DNA of 64,000 nt from UBA3824 sp017541145 (GTDB lineage: Bacteria; Bacteroidota; Bacteroidia; Bacteroidales; UBA3824): the NCBI GenBank assembly GCA_947168365.1, contig CAMVLO010000005.1:1-64000 (forward strand), in the 5' to 3' direction. This document shows, piece after piece, positions 26,458 through 36,196 of this stretch (the first letter of the stretch is position 1; every line of letters begins with the position of its first letter). The notes under the pieces are model-generated. The model saw only the letters and a list, made by a program, of their open reading frames with translations. It did not search any database and was not told the origin of the DNA. Both the position numbers and the translations under genes were made by a program.

Positions 26458-27468
26458 ATGTTATCAGTAATTTGTCCTATATACAACGAAGAAAAATACA
26501 TCGCAAAATGTATTGATTCGGTTTTAAAGCAGGATTATCCGAAGGAGGATATGGAAATTTTTTTTATTGACGGTATGAGCGGAGATAGGACTGTTCAAAT
26601 TGTTAATGAATATTGTGTAAAATATCCTTTTATAAAACTTCTGGAAAATCCTCACAGAGTTGTGCCGTATGCAATGAATATCGGAATCAAAGCCTCAAAG
26701 GGCGAAGTGATTCTCCGTTTGGACGGTCATTGTGAATATCCGCAAAATTATTTTTCTTGTCTGGTGGACAACTTGAAAAAGTATGACGCTGACAATGTAG
26801 GCGGTGTTTTTATCACTTTGCCTTGTAATGAGACAAATATCTCGTATGCAATTGCTGAGTGTTTGAAAAATCCTTTCGGAATGGGAAATTCTCTTCACCG
26901 TATTGGTGCAAAAGAAAATGTTAAAACCGACAGTGTTCCTTTTGGTTGTTTCAAGCGTGAGGTTTTTGATAAAGTGGGTCTTTATGATGAAGAACTTATC
27001 AGAAATCAAGATGATGAGTTAAATGCCAGAATTATTAAAAACGGCGGTTCCATTTACCTTATTCCGACATTGGGAATTAAATATTTTGTCCGAGACAAGG
27101 TTGCAAAAGTAAGAAAGATGTTTTATCAGTATGGTCTTTTTAAACCGTTGGTTAATAAAAAGTTGGGACAAGCCGCAACTGTTAGACAATTCGTTCCGCC
27201 GTTGTTTGTGGCTGCATTGATTTGCGGGTTGGCATTAAGTTTTTTCTCAAAAATATTTTTGTGGCTTTATCTTGCTTTCTTGACTTTGTATTTCGCAATC
27301 GGTATTTTTATGGGCATAAAAAGCGCAAAATCTACCAAAAGAGCATCAATGATTTTTCTGATGCCGTGGATTTTTTTCAATGTCCATTTAAGTTACGGTT
27401 GGGGATATTGGGTTGGATTGTTTAAGGTATTATTTCACAGAACTTTTACAGCACAATCGAACAGATAA
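26458..27468 (+). CDS. family 2 glycosyltransferase (ExoA-like)
   Basis: The 336-residue product begins MLSVICPIYNEEKYIAKCID with the GT2 donor site IFFIDGMSGDRT and the metal motif LRLDGHCEYP near residue 87. NQDDELNARIIKNGG follows as the acceptor-side motif. Two or three membrane helices at the C-terminus (about 240-330) anchor it, as in succinoglycan ExoA. It lies six bases after the AlbA_2 stop. It would add a sugar at the inner membrane. Confidence 0.9.
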   Translation: MLSVICPIYNEEKYIAKCIDSVLKQDYPKEDMEIFFIDGMSGDRTVQIVNEYCVKYPFIKLLENPHRVVPYAMNIGIKASKGEVILRLDGHCEYPQNYFSCLVDNLKKYDADNVGGVFITLPCNETNISYAIAECLKNPFGMGNSLHRIGAKENVKTDSVPFGCFKREVFDKVGLYDEELIRNQDDELNARIIKNGGSIYLIPTLGIKYFVRDKVAKVRKMFYQYGLFKPLVNKKLGQAATVRQFVPPLFVAALICGLALSFFSKIFLWLYLAFLTLYFAIGIFMGIKSAKSTKRASMIFLMPWIFFNVHLSYGWGYWVGLFKVLFHRTFTAQSNR

Positions 27469-27501
27469 TTTTGTACATTTAATCTAATTATATATTATAC
27501 A

Positions 27502-28719
27502 ATGAAAATTCCGTTTTCACCGCCATACATTGACGATAGTATTGTCAACGAGGTTGTTGACTCTTTGAAATCCGGTTGGATAACCACCGGTCCGAAAGTA
27601 AAAGCCTTGGAAGAAGAAATTCAAAAACTTTCAGGTGCACAGAGTGTTTTGTGTGTAAATTCTTGGACTTCGGGTGCAATTATGATGTTGCGCTGGCTCG
27701 GTTTGAAAGAGGGCGATGAGGTAATTGTTCCGGCTTATACTTATTGTGCAACCGCAATGGCTGTGCTTTGGGCAGGGGGGAAACCGGTTATGGTAGATTC
27801 CAACGACGATTTTGATATTTCTGTTGATGCAATCAGAAATGCAATTACGGAAAAAACCAAAGCGATTCTTCCCGTTGATATTGCCGGTTATCCTTGTGAT
27901 TATGATGCAATTATGAATCTCGTGAACGAACCGGAAATTAAAAAGAAATTCCGTGCAGAATCTTCTGTTCAAGAGAAGTTGGGTCGTATTTTGGTTTTGA
28001 ACGATGCCGCACATTCGCTTGGTGCACATTATAAAAAAGGCGTTAACACCGGCAGCGAAACTGACGTTGCAATTTTCTCGCTTCACGCCGTTAAAAATGT
28101 TACAACGGCAGAAGGCGGCGCTATTTGTATGAATTTGCCTCAACCTTTTGACAATCAGCAACTTTATGCAGAACTCAGAATGCGTGCGTTGAATTGTCAG
28201 ACCAAAGACGCATTTTCTAAGAGCAAAGCCGGCGGTTGGCGTTATGATATTGTCGGGCAGGGCATGAAAATAAATATGGCAGACGTTAATGCAGCAATTG
28301 GTTTGGCTCAAATCCGTCAATACGCAGGATTGTTGAAAGAAAGAAAACGCGTTTTTGATACATACGCACAGGCTTTTTCAAAACTTGACTGGGCAATTTT
28401 ACCGCCGTCAATTTCCGGAGAAAAAGAGACTTCTTATCATATTTTTGCTTTGAGAATCAAAGATTTCACAGAAGAAATGCGTGATAAGATGATTGATGAA
28501 ATAGCAAAAAGCGAAGTTGCTGTTAATGTACATTTTATACCGATGCCGATGCTTTCGTTCTTCAAAGGTTTGGGTTACGATATAAAAAATTATCCGCAGG
28601 CTTACAAAAATTATTCGTCTGAAATTTCGCTGCCCATTTATCCGCAACTTGACGATGAAAAAGTTCAATTTGTAATCAAAACTGTTGTTGATGCTTATAA
28701 TAAAGTAGCGGGAAAATGA
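27502..28719 (+). CDS. DegT/DnrJ/EryC1/StrS family PLP-dependent aminotransferase
   Basis: The 405-residue product shows the family pattern: SGWITTGPKVKALEEEI near the start, VPAYTYCATAMAVLWAGGKP, and the PLP-binding DIAGYPCDYDAI. The segment AIFSLHAVKNVTTAEGGAI carries the Lys that forms the internal aldimine, near residue 198. The C-terminal part has HIFALRI and VHFIPMP. Such enzymes aminate keto-sugar nucleotides, making amino sugars for the polysaccharide. The stop overlaps the sugar-phosphate transferase gene by four bases, suggesting that the amino sugar may be the first one transferred. Confidence 0.93.
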   Translation: MKIPFSPPYIDDSIVNEVVDSLKSGWITTGPKVKALEEEIQKLSGAQSVLCVNSWTSGAIMMLRWLGLKEGDEVIVPAYTYCATAMAVLWAGGKPVMVDSNDDFDISVDAIRNAITEKTKAILPVDIAGYPCDYDAIMNLVNEPEIKKKFRAESSVQEKLGRILVLNDAAHSLGAHYKKGVNTGSETDVAIFSLHAVKNVTTAEGGAICMNLPQPFDNQQLYAELRMRALNCQTKDAFSKSKAGGWRYDIVGQGMKINMADVNAAIGLAQIRQYAGLLKERKRVFDTYAQAFSKLDWAILPPSISGEKETSYHIFALRIKDFTEEMRDKMIDEIAKSEVAVNVHFIPMPMLSFFKGLGYDIKNYPQAYKNYSSEISLPIYPQLDDEKVQFVIKTVVDAYNKVAGK

Positions 28720-29303
28720 TACGTTTTTTTGATATATTGTTTTCATTTTTGGGATTGGTGATTCTTTCGCCTTTGTTTGTAATTATTTGGTTAATAATAG
28801 TTTTAACGAGCAAAGGCGGCGGATTTTACAAACAAATCCGAGTCGGAAAAGACGGCGCGGATTTTTCTTTGTACAAATTCCGTTCAATGCGTAAAGATGC
28901 TGACAAAGGCAGTCTGATAACAGTAGGCGGCAGAGATCCGAGAATTACCAAAATCGGGTATTTTATCCGTAAATTCAAAATTGACGAATTGCCGCAACTT
29001 TTCAACGTTTTGAAAGGTGATATGAGTTTGGTTGGTCCGCGTCCTGAAGTCAGAAAATATGTTGACCTTTATACAGATGAACAAGAAAAAGTTTTATCTG
29101 TAAGACCGGGTATAACGGATTACGCTTCAATAGAATACGTTGATGAGAACGAAATTCTTGGCAAGGCGGAAAATCCTGATGAGGTTTATATCAATCAAAT
29201 CATGCCTGACAAAATTAAACTTAATATGAAATATATTGAAAACCAGTCAGTAAAAGAATACTTCAAAATAATTTTCTTGACGGTTTTTAAGATATTTAGA
29301 TAA
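28716..29303 (+). CDS. undecaprenyl-phosphate sugar-phosphate transferase (PglC-type, initiating)
   Basis: The 195-residue length indicates the minimal PglC-type monotopic enzyme rather than the long WbaP/WcaJ form. It has one N-terminal reentrant hydrophobic segment (about 5-30), YKFRSMRKDAD near 50, KIDELPQLFNVLKGDMSLVG with the catalytic Asp-Glu pair, then GPRPEV and RPGITDYASIE. It moves a sugar phosphate from UDP-sugar to undecaprenyl phosphate and so starts repeat-unit synthesis. It is near the end of the locus, after the aminotransferase. Confidence 0.94.
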   Translation: MIRFFDILFSFLGLVILSPLFVIIWLIIVLTSKGGGFYKQIRVGKDGADFSLYKFRSMRKDADKGSLITVGGRDPRITKIGYFIRKFKIDELPQLFNVLKGDMSLVGPRPEVRKYVDLYTDEQEKVLSVRPGITDYASIEYVDENEILGKAENPDEVYINQIMPDKIKLNMKYIENQSVKEYFKIIFLTVFKIFR

Positions 29304-29311
29304 TCTCTTCT

Positions 29312-30772
29312 ATGCTTACATCACTTTCTTTTTTGTTTATATTTCTTCCGTTAAGTATATTGATATTTTTCGGACTTTCGTATTTCAAAAGTTTGAAGCT
29401 TAACAAAATATATTTGTTAATTATTACACTTTTGTTTTTATTATGGATTCAGCCTGAATCATTTTTATTTTTTGTAGTTCTTACTTTACAAGTTTACATT
29501 TTGGGTAATCTTATATTCGAAAATATCCAAAATAATAAGGAAGAAAAGAAAACAAAAAGATTGTGGTGGTTGGCAGTTTCATGTACGATTTTAGTTGGTT
29601 CTATTTTTTATTATAAGTTGTTTCCTTTGATTGGAAATACTGATTTTGGAAAATCGTTTTACGGAGAAAATTTCAAAATTATAATTCCAATTGGATTGTC
29701 ATTCTTAATATTTACTTCGATTTCTTATCTGACAGATATTTATCGAAAAGATGCTCCAGCCGGCAATTTATTGGATACTGCGTTATATCTTTTGTTCTTT
29801 CCAAAAATATTGTCAGGACCTATTGTTTTATGGAAAGATTTTCATAGGGACGGCTTTATTACGGAAAATTCATCTCAAAATATATGGGAAGGATTACAAA
29901 AAATATGTATTGGTTACGCCAAAAAAGTTATAATTGCCGATACTTTGGGAATGAAAATTTCTCAGCTGTCAGACGTTATGCACATGGGCGATTTGTCACG
30001 TTTTTCTTCTGAAACATTATCGATTCTTCCACAAACTGATATTCCGATGTATTGGATTTGTGCGCTTCTTTATATGTTTCAAATTTATTTTGATTTTTCC
30101 GGATACTCTGACATCGCTATTGGATTATGTAAAGTGTTTGGAATTAATATTAAAGAAAATTTTAATTTTCCATACGTTTCTAAAACAGTCGGTGAGTTTT
30201 GGCGTAGGTGGCACATCTCGCTTGGTACATGGTTCAAAGAGTATGTCTACATTCCGCTGGGTGGTAACAGGAAAGGTAATGTTTATTTTAATTTGTTCAT
30301 CGTTTTCTTGTTAACGGGAATTTGGCATGGTATCGGTTGGACATTTCTTTTGTGGGGCATTATTAACGGCATTGCTGTTATTGTGGAGCGTTTTTGTAAA
30401 AATATTGGATTGTCAAAATATATACCTTCTTTTTTAGGTCATATTTACATACCGATTTTTTTGTATTTTTCATGGCTTTTGTTTTCTTCTTACGATTTAT
30501 CTCAATTTGTAGATTATCTCAAAAATATGATTCGTCCGTTGAATAATGGAGAACTTAACTTTACTTGGCAATATTATTTTGACAGACGTACTATTATGAT
30601 TGTTTTAATAGCTGCTGGTGGTTCGTTTTTAGGAGAAATCAATTTTATAAAACAACTGATAGATACAAAGTTACAGAATTTTAAACCGGTATGTTGTTTA
30701 TTACTTTTTGTTGTAAGTCTGTTGTTTGTGATTAATTCTTCATATAGTCCGTTTATTTACTTTCAGTTTTAA
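29312..30772 (+). CDS. MBOAT family membrane O-acyltransferase (AlgI-like)
   Basis: The 486-residue, multi-helix protein carries the AlgI/DltB-type core: IPIGLSFLIFTSISYLTDIY, FFPKILSGPIV, FQIYFDFSGYSDIAIGL, EFWRRWHISLGTWFKEYVYI and FLLTGIWHGIGWTFLLWG. The invariant His is near residue 337. The family passes acetyl groups across the inner membrane for O-acetylation of exported polysaccharides. The next gene encodes an AlgX/AlgJ-type partner, so the two form an acetylation pair as in alginate synthesis. Confidence 0.95.
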   Translation: MLTSLSFLFIFLPLSILIFFGLSYFKSLKLNKIYLLIITLLFLLWIQPESFLFFVVLTLQVYILGNLIFENIQNNKEEKKTKRLWWLAVSCTILVGSIFYYKLFPLIGNTDFGKSFYGENFKIIIPIGLSFLIFTSISYLTDIYRKDAPAGNLLDTALYLLFFPKILSGPIVLWKDFHRDGFITENSSQNIWEGLQKICIGYAKKVIIADTLGMKISQLSDVMHMGDLSRFSSETLSILPQTDIPMYWICALLYMFQIYFDFSGYSDIAIGLCKVFGINIKENFNFPYVSKTVGEFWRRWHISLGTWFKEYVYIPLGGNRKGNVYFNLFIVFLLTGIWHGIGWTFLLWGIINGIAVIVERFCKNIGLSKYIPSFLGHIYIPIFLYFSWLLFSSYDLSQFVDYLKNMIRPLNNGELNFTWQYYFDRRTIMIVLIAAGGSFLGEINFIKQLIDTKLQNFKPVCCLLLFVVSLLFVINSSYSPFIYFQF

Positions 30773-30777
30773 TAACT

Positions 30778-32502
30778 ATGAACAAATACAAGTTATATAT
30801 AATCATCTTCTTTCTGTTATTATTAGTTCCATTATTTTTAACAGAACGTGGACATGAAGTCAAATCTTCTATTGACAACAGATATTTAAAAGAATTTCCA
30901 GACAGCAATAGTAGCGACTTTTGGGGAGATTTTGAAATTGCTTTTAAAGACAGAATCGGATTAAGAAGTGCAGCAATTACAGCATATACAGTATTGAATG
31001 ATAAAATTTTCAGTTCAATGACTCATCCGGCTTATGTGTATGGTAAAGACGGATATGTTTTTTTTCATTATGGAAGTTTGGATCAAAAAATAAATGATTA
31101 TCACTGTACATTTGCAAAAATGCTTTTGAAAATTCAAAATTATTGCAAAGAAAGAGGGATAAAATTTTACTTTATGTTTGAACCTGAAAAAAAGTATGTT
31201 TACGAGCGTTATTTGGCTTCTGGCGTCAAATATTCAAAGGATTATTGGGTTAGAGATTTTATTTCATACATTGACAGTTTGGGGATAAATTACGTCGACA
31301 ATTCCGATTATTTGAAAGAAATAAGTTTAACAGAACAGATTTACAATCGAAAATATGATGCAGGGCATTGGAATGATTTGGGTGCATTTTATGGTTTTAA
31401 CCATCTTTTTGAGCGTATGCACGAAGATTTTCCGAATGTTAGACCTTTAACTAAAGATGATTTTGAAATATCTTCTACGGTTGCAACAACATTACCGGTT
31501 TCATATTTCCCTATTCATGAAGAAGTACCGTCGTTTAAGTCCAAATTTCCTAACGATACTGTAACAAAAGATTATTCTGATGGTCTTGAATTGAATAAAA
31601 GTTTTACTCATTTTCACTATTACAGACGAACAGACAGTGTTGATTTGCCAAGAGTATTAACTTTTCAAGGTTCGTATTTCAACCGCAAATCTTATATGAT
31701 TGCCAACAGCAAGGAAGATATTGCTGTCCACAATTATCAAAATGTATTGAATTTGGATTATTATGTAAATATATTTCAGCCGGATGCAGTAGTGTTTGAG
31801 GTTGCTGAATATGTATTTTCTGATTCATTTTTTGATAGTGAAAGAATGAAAAATTTAGTATTCAATCCTCCGCTTCGGGAATCTGAGTTTGAAAAATCAG
31901 ATTCTGTTGTTTATTTGAAAAAAGTTATGACGGACGGTGGTAAAAATATTATTTTCTGTGCTATGCCATTTGAAAATACCGAATATTTATATTTAAAACT
32001 TAATGGTAATAATTACGATATGAAATTTGATAACAATGTTTATTGTACAAAAAACATTGATTCTGTTATTGATAATCCGTTACTTTTCGTATCATTTTCA
32101 GACGGAAGAAAACAGTGCTTTAAAACATTGATTAATCATATTTCATTGTCACAAACAGAAAAAAGTAATGGAGTTAATCTCTCGGATACGATTTGGACAT
32201 ATACGACAAATGTTGAGGATAACAAATTCAGTTGGATAGGTATTCAGCTTCATAATCTCCGTACAGAAAATCATGAACTTATTTCATACGCATCTGATAA
32301 AGGTTGTTATTCAGGTTTTTATGTTCACAATCAAGAATCAGGAGAATTTGAAATTCTTATCAAAGCCAATTCAAATTTAAGTGATGAAATGATAAGATTC
32401 AAGGTTTTCTTGAAAGAGGGCGAGGCTTATTATTACAGATATAATGTTAACAGTTTTTCTGAAAAACATATAGAAGTAGATAGTAGGTTCACTTTTGAGT
32501 AA
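30778..32502 (+). CDS. AlgX/AlgJ-like SGNH-family protein, partner of the MBOAT enzyme
   Basis: The 574-residue product has one N-terminal membrane anchor (about 5-22) and a periplasmic part. The AlgX-like region includes FWGDFEIAFKDRIGLRSAAI, VYGKDGYVFFHYG and the DAGHWNDLGAFYGFNHLF block near 194, whose Asp-x-x-His matches the DHHW/SGNH catalytic pair. FQGSYFNRKSY would supply the Ser-containing block. The last third (about 390-574) has beta-rich segments not found in AlgJ. It presumably takes the acetyl group from the MBOAT partner six bases upstream and transfers it to the polymer. It closes the polysaccharide run. Confidence 0.82.
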   Translation: MNKYKLYIIIFFLLLLVPLFLTERGHEVKSSIDNRYLKEFPDSNSSDFWGDFEIAFKDRIGLRSAAITAYTVLNDKIFSSMTHPAYVYGKDGYVFFHYGSLDQKINDYHCTFAKMLLKIQNYCKERGIKFYFMFEPEKKYVYERYLASGVKYSKDYWVRDFISYIDSLGINYVDNSDYLKEISLTEQIYNRKYDAGHWNDLGAFYGFNHLFERMHEDFPNVRPLTKDDFEISSTVATTLPVSYFPIHEEVPSFKSKFPNDTVTKDYSDGLELNKSFTHFHYYRRTDSVDLPRVLTFQGSYFNRKSYMIANSKEDIAVHNYQNVLNLDYYVNIFQPDAVVFEVAEYVFSDSFFDSERMKNLVFNPPLRESEFEKSDSVVYLKKVMTDGGKNIIFCAMPFENTEYLYLKLNGNNYDMKFDNNVYCTKNIDSVIDNPLLFVSFSDGRKQCFKTLINHISLSQTEKSNGVNLSDTIWTYTTNVEDNKFSWIGIQLHNLRTENHELISYASDKGCYSGFYVHNQESGEFEILIKANSNLSDEMIRFKVFLKEGEAYYYRYNVNSFSEKHIEVDSRFTFE

Positions 32503-32559
32503 TCTTCGTTATTTCCATTGATTTTTCAAAAAATTCTCAATACTTTACCTAAAAATTCG

Positions 32560-32567
32560 TATCTTTG
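32560..32567 (+). promoter_or_regulatory. -7 promoter element of the lipoprotein hydrolase gene
   Basis: TATCTTTG matches TAnnTTTG exactly and lies about 30 bases before the ATG at 32597. The gene is thus likely transcribed apart from the polysaccharide operon. Confidence 0.55.
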
Positions 32568-32596
32568 CGATACTTATTTTTTAATTTTTTAACCTT

Positions 32597-33541
32597 ATGA
32601 AAAAACAGATTATAATTTTTGCTGCTTCTGCCATGTTTTTAATGGCTTGTGGCGGGGCAGAACAAAAAAATCAATGCGAAAAGAGTACTGAAAGTCAGTG
32701 CGCAAAAATTCCTGAAAGTCAGAGAGTTTTGGAAAATGGAGGTTCCGGTGATTTCAAAGCCGTGATGTTTGAAGACTCCACTTTTAATGCTCACACAATT
32801 TTCTGTCCGAAAGATTTGTCGAAGTTTTCAAAAGAAAATCCGCTTCCGATTTTGGTTTGGGGCAACGGCGCTTGCAACAATTCTCCTCATGAGCATGTAA
32901 ATTTCCTCAACGAAATTGCATCTCACGGCTATTTGGTCGTTGCAACAGGTTTTATGCCTTCTGATACAGGCTTTTACAAAGGTCCGATGTCAAAATCATC
33001 TCAGCAAATTGAATCTATCGACTGGGCTGTAAAACAAAATTCGGATAAAAACAGTTATTTGTATAACAAGTTGGATACCAACAATATCGCAGCTGCGGGG
33101 ATGTCATGCGGCGGTTTGCAAACACTTTTCAATTGTGCTGACAGCCGTCTTAAAACAATCATGATTTGCAACAGCGGACTTTTTATCAATCCTGTTGAAG
33201 CTATTCCGGATATGCCGATGCCTCCAAAGTCAAAACTTGAAGATATTCATACACCGGTAATTTACATCTTGGGTGGTAAACAAGATATCGCTTATGAAAA
33301 CGGTATGGACGATTTTCACAAAATCAAACATGTACCGGCTTTCGCAGCAAATTTTCCAGTCGGTCATGGCGGTACATACTCGCAACCCTTTGGCGGTGAA
33401 TTTTCTGTAGTTGCATTGTCTTGGCTCGATTGGCAGTTGAAAAACAATCAAGAAGCAGCCAAGATGTTCAAAGGTGAAAATCCGCTTTTGGGACAACGTA
33501 AAGATTGGACAATCGAAAAAAATGATTTAATCGACAAATAA
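32597..33541 (+). CDS. alpha/beta hydrolase lipoprotein (cutinase/chlorophyllase-like)
   Basis: The 314-residue product has a lipoprotein signal with lipobox LMAC (Cys18), followed by a short linker with repeated ESQ. The hydrolase core shows LPILVWGNGACNNSPHEHVN, with the oxyanion region. The nucleophile elbow is AAGMSCGGLQT, with Ser between Met and Cys. A candidate Asp is in ILGGKQDIAYENG, and the catalytic His is in VGHGGTYSQP near the end. It is anchored to the inner or outer membrane. Substrate unknown; esterase activity is the likely chemistry. It has its own promoter and terminator. Confidence 0.85.
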   Translation: MKKQIIIFAASAMFLMACGGAEQKNQCEKSTESQCAKIPESQRVLENGGSGDFKAVMFEDSTFNAHTIFCPKDLSKFSKENPLPILVWGNGACNNSPHEHVNFLNEIASHGYLVVATGFMPSDTGFYKGPMSKSSQQIESIDWAVKQNSDKNSYLYNKLDTNNIAAAGMSCGGLQTLFNCADSRLKTIMICNSGLFINPVEAIPDMPMPPKSKLEDIHTPVIYILGGKQDIAYENGMDDFHKIKHVPAFAANFPVGHGGTYSQPFGGEFSVVALSWLDWQLKNNQEAAKMFKGENPLLGQRKDWTIEKNDLIDK

Positions 33542-33558
33542 TTCACATCCTTTTTTGG

Positions 33559-33604
33559 TGCGGCAAATCAAAATAATATTGTTTTGGTTTGTCGCATTTT
33601 TTTT
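33559..33604 (+). terminator. intrinsic terminator of the hydrolase gene
   Basis: TGCGGCAAATCAAAA pairs with TTTTGGTTTGTCGCA (two wobble pairs) around an eight-base loop and is followed by eight T residues. Confidence 0.85.
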
Positions 33605-33632
33605 GTAAAAAGTTATACAATAAAAATTGTCT

Positions 33633-33684
33633 GAAACGGACTATCGGTCACATTATCTGACTGGTAGTCCGTTTCTTTTTTTTT
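33633..33684 (+). terminator. second, longer hairpin plus T-run, 30 bases after the first terminator
   Basis: GAAACGGACTA and TAGTCCGTTTC pair perfectly, and the inner bases TCGGTCA/TGACTGG extend the stem to about 18 bp. Nine T residues follow. With no gene between it and the previous terminator, it may be a backup terminator or a leader hairpin ahead of the pyrophosphatase gene. Confidence 0.75.
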
Positions 33685-33805
33685 AACATCTTTTAGTTGA
33701 AAATCGTGTCTTACATCTGAAATATTTTTTGATATTTTTACTTTGTTATTTGTTTTAAAAATATTATATTGGCGCAAAACTTTATTAACTAAAATCTATT
33801 TCACC

Positions 33806-36049
33806 ATGCAAGATATCTCATCATTAATTTGGATAGTGCCCACGGCTTCGGTTGTGGCTCTATTGTTTGCTTGGCTGTTTTACAAAAAAATGGTCGCGGC
33901 AAGCGAGGGCAATGCCCGCATGAAAGAGATTGCCGGATACGTTCGCGAAGGCGCGATGGCATATCTCAGACGTCAATACAAGGTTGTACTCAAAGTGTTT
34001 GTCGTACTTGCAGTTTTGTTGCTTGTACTGGCATATTTGGGCGTTCAAAATCCGTTTGTGCCGGTGGCATTTCTTACCGGAGGATTTTTCAGCGGATTGT
34101 GCGGCTATTTGGGTATGAAAACTGCAACCAATGCTTCATCACGAACGGCTCAAGGTGCGAGTGAAAGCCTCAATCGGGGTTTACAAGTCGCATTTAGATC
34201 CGGTGCTGTTATGGGACTTGTGGTAGTCGGATTCGGATTGTTGGACATCGCAATTTGGTTTTTGTTACTAAAAGAAGTGATTTTTACACCCGAAAACATG
34301 TCACAAGGTCTTGAAATCTGCGGACTTACATTTGTTCATCCCGGAACTACCGAGCATCAGAAACTTGTAGAAATTACAGCTACGATGTTAACATTTGGTA
34401 TGGGAGCATCCACGCAAGCACTTTTTGCGCGTGTTGGTGGCGGTATTTACACCAAGGCAGCTGACGTAGGAGCCGATCTCGTTGGAAAAACCGAAGCCGG
34501 AATTCCTGAAGACGATCCTCGTAATCCTGCTACAATTGCTGATAATGTCGGCGACAATGTAGGCGATGTTGCCGGAATGGGAGCTGACCTTTACGAGTCG
34601 TATTGCGGTTCTATACTTGCAACAGCGGCTTTGGGAGCAGCTTTGCCGGGAGTGGATTCTGTTTCACAAAGCAATGCCGTGATAGCTCCTATGATTGTAG
34701 CAGCTGTCGGAATTATACTTTCTATTGCCGGAATTTTTATGGTTCGTACACGAGAGGATGCCACGCAGAAAAACCTTCTGCATGCTTTGTTGCTTGGTAC
34801 GGGCGGAAGTTCGGCGTTGATACTTGTTGTGATTGCGCTTATGGCAGCTGCGGGTTGGATTTCGTGGGGCATTTTCGGAAGTGCAGTTGCCGGACTTGTT
34901 GCCGGTGTAATTATCGGTCAAGGTACAGAATATTTTACTTCTGATGAGTACAAACCTACGCGCGGAATTGCGGCTCAAGCAAAACAAGGTCCGGCTACTA
35001 CTATTATTGACGGTATTGCAGTCGGGATGTTTTCTACATGGCTTCCGGTTGTGACAATTGTTGCCGGCATTGTGATAGCCTTTGCATGTGCCGGAGGTTT
35101 TGAAAATTTTGCTACCGGTGTTTACGGAATCGGTTTTGCTGCGGTCGGGATGTTGTCAACATTAGGAATTACGCTTGCAACCGATGCTTTCGGTCCGATT
35201 GCCGACAATGCCGGCGGTAATGCCGAAATGAGCGGTCTTGATCCCGAAGTTCGCAAACGTACCGATGCTCTTGACGGTCTTGGTAACACAACTGCTGCTA
35301 CCGGAAAAGGCTTTGCAATTGGTTCTGCGGCACTTACTGCGATGGCTCTTTTGGCTGCTTACATCGAAGAAATCAAGATGTGGATTGGTAAAACGCCAGA
35401 AGTTTTAAACGATTTTGTTACAAAAACCGGAGTTGCGGATATTTCGTCGGCTACAATGGATAATTTTGTACAATATTTCCAACTCAATATATTCAATCCG
35501 ATGTTGCTTGGCGGCGTGTTTATCGGTGCGATGATGGCATTTGTATTTTGCGCTATGACAATGAAAGCTGTAGGACGAGCAGCCGGACAAATGGTGGAAG
35601 AAGTTCGCCGTCAGTTCCGTGAAATTACCGGAATTTTGGACGGTAAAGCAACTCCTGAGTATGCTAAATGCGTGGAAATCAGTACAGCGGGAGCTCAGAA
35701 AGAAATGGTTTTACCGGCATTGCTTGCGATAATAGTTCCGGTGGCAGTCGGATTGATTTTGGGTGTTGCCGGAGTAATTGGCTTGTTGGTTGGCGGATTG
35801 TCAGCCGGATTTACCCTTGCCGTGATGCTCAATAATGCTGGCGGTGCGTGGGACAATGCCAAGAAATTTGTTGAAAAAGGAAATTACGGCGGCAAAGGCA
35901 GTGATACTCATAAAGCTGCTGTTATTGGTGATACTGTTGGTGACCCGTTCAAAGATACATCCGGACCGTCGCTCAATATCTTGATTAAACTTATGAGTAT
36001 GGTTTCGGTGGTTGTTGCCGGCGTAACATTGGTTTATTCGCTGTTCTAA
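33806..36049 (+). CDS. hppA: membrane-bound ion-pumping pyrophosphatase, K+-dependent type
   Basis: The start is placed at the ATG giving MQDISSLIWIVPTASVVALL, the expected first membrane helix. An upstream in-frame ATG at 33743 would add 21 residues unlike the family. The product has 747 residues and about 16 membrane helices. The pyrophosphate site has DVGADLVGKTEAGIPEDDPR, then NPATIADNVGDNVGDVAGMG, and later DNAGGNAEMSGL. GNTTAATGKGFAIGSA carries Ala and Gly at the two positions that are Lys and Thr in K+-independent forms, so K+-dependence is predicted. It couples PPi hydrolysis to H+ or Na+ export; which ion cannot be fixed by eye. It ends at its own terminator. Confidence 0.96.
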   Translation: MQDISSLIWIVPTASVVALLFAWLFYKKMVAASEGNARMKEIAGYVREGAMAYLRRQYKVVLKVFVVLAVLLLVLAYLGVQNPFVPVAFLTGGFFSGLCGYLGMKTATNASSRTAQGASESLNRGLQVAFRSGAVMGLVVVGFGLLDIAIWFLLLKEVIFTPENMSQGLEICGLTFVHPGTTEHQKLVEITATMLTFGMGASTQALFARVGGGIYTKAADVGADLVGKTEAGIPEDDPRNPATIADNVGDNVGDVAGMGADLYESYCGSILATAALGAALPGVDSVSQSNAVIAPMIVAAVGIILSIAGIFMVRTREDATQKNLLHALLLGTGGSSALILVVIALMAAAGWISWGIFGSAVAGLVAGVIIGQGTEYFTSDEYKPTRGIAAQAKQGPATTIIDGIAVGMFSTWLPVVTIVAGIVIAFACAGGFENFATGVYGIGFAAVGMLSTLGITLATDAFGPIADNAGGNAEMSGLDPEVRKRTDALDGLGNTTAATGKGFAIGSAALTAMALLAAYIEEIKMWIGKTPEVLNDFVTKTGVADISSATMDNFVQYFQLNIFNPMLLGGVFIGAMMAFVFCAMTMKAVGRAAGQMVEEVRRQFREITGILDGKATPEYAKCVEISTAGAQKEMVLPALLAIIVPVAVGLILGVAGVIGLLVGGLSAGFTLAVMLNNAGGAWDNAKKFVEKGNYGGKGSDTHKAAVIGDTVGDPFKDTSGPSLNILIKLMSMVSVVVAGVTLVYSLF

Positions 36050-36063
36050 ATTTTTTTGATTTC

Positions 36064-36107
36064 GTAACTGCAATATCTCATTGTAGATGTTGCAGTTTAC
36101 GTTTTTT
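36064..36107 (+). terminator. intrinsic terminator of hppA
   Basis: GTAACTGCAATATCT pairs with AGATGTTGCAGTTTAC (one mismatch/bulge) and is followed by a T run. It lies 15 bases past the stop. Confidence 0.75.
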
Positions 36108-36196
36108 GAGATTACTTTTTTTACAATTCATTATTAAATTGGAAAGGTTTTTGCTGAGTTTTGTCTTGAAATAAACACTTCAAAATACTTAATAAC

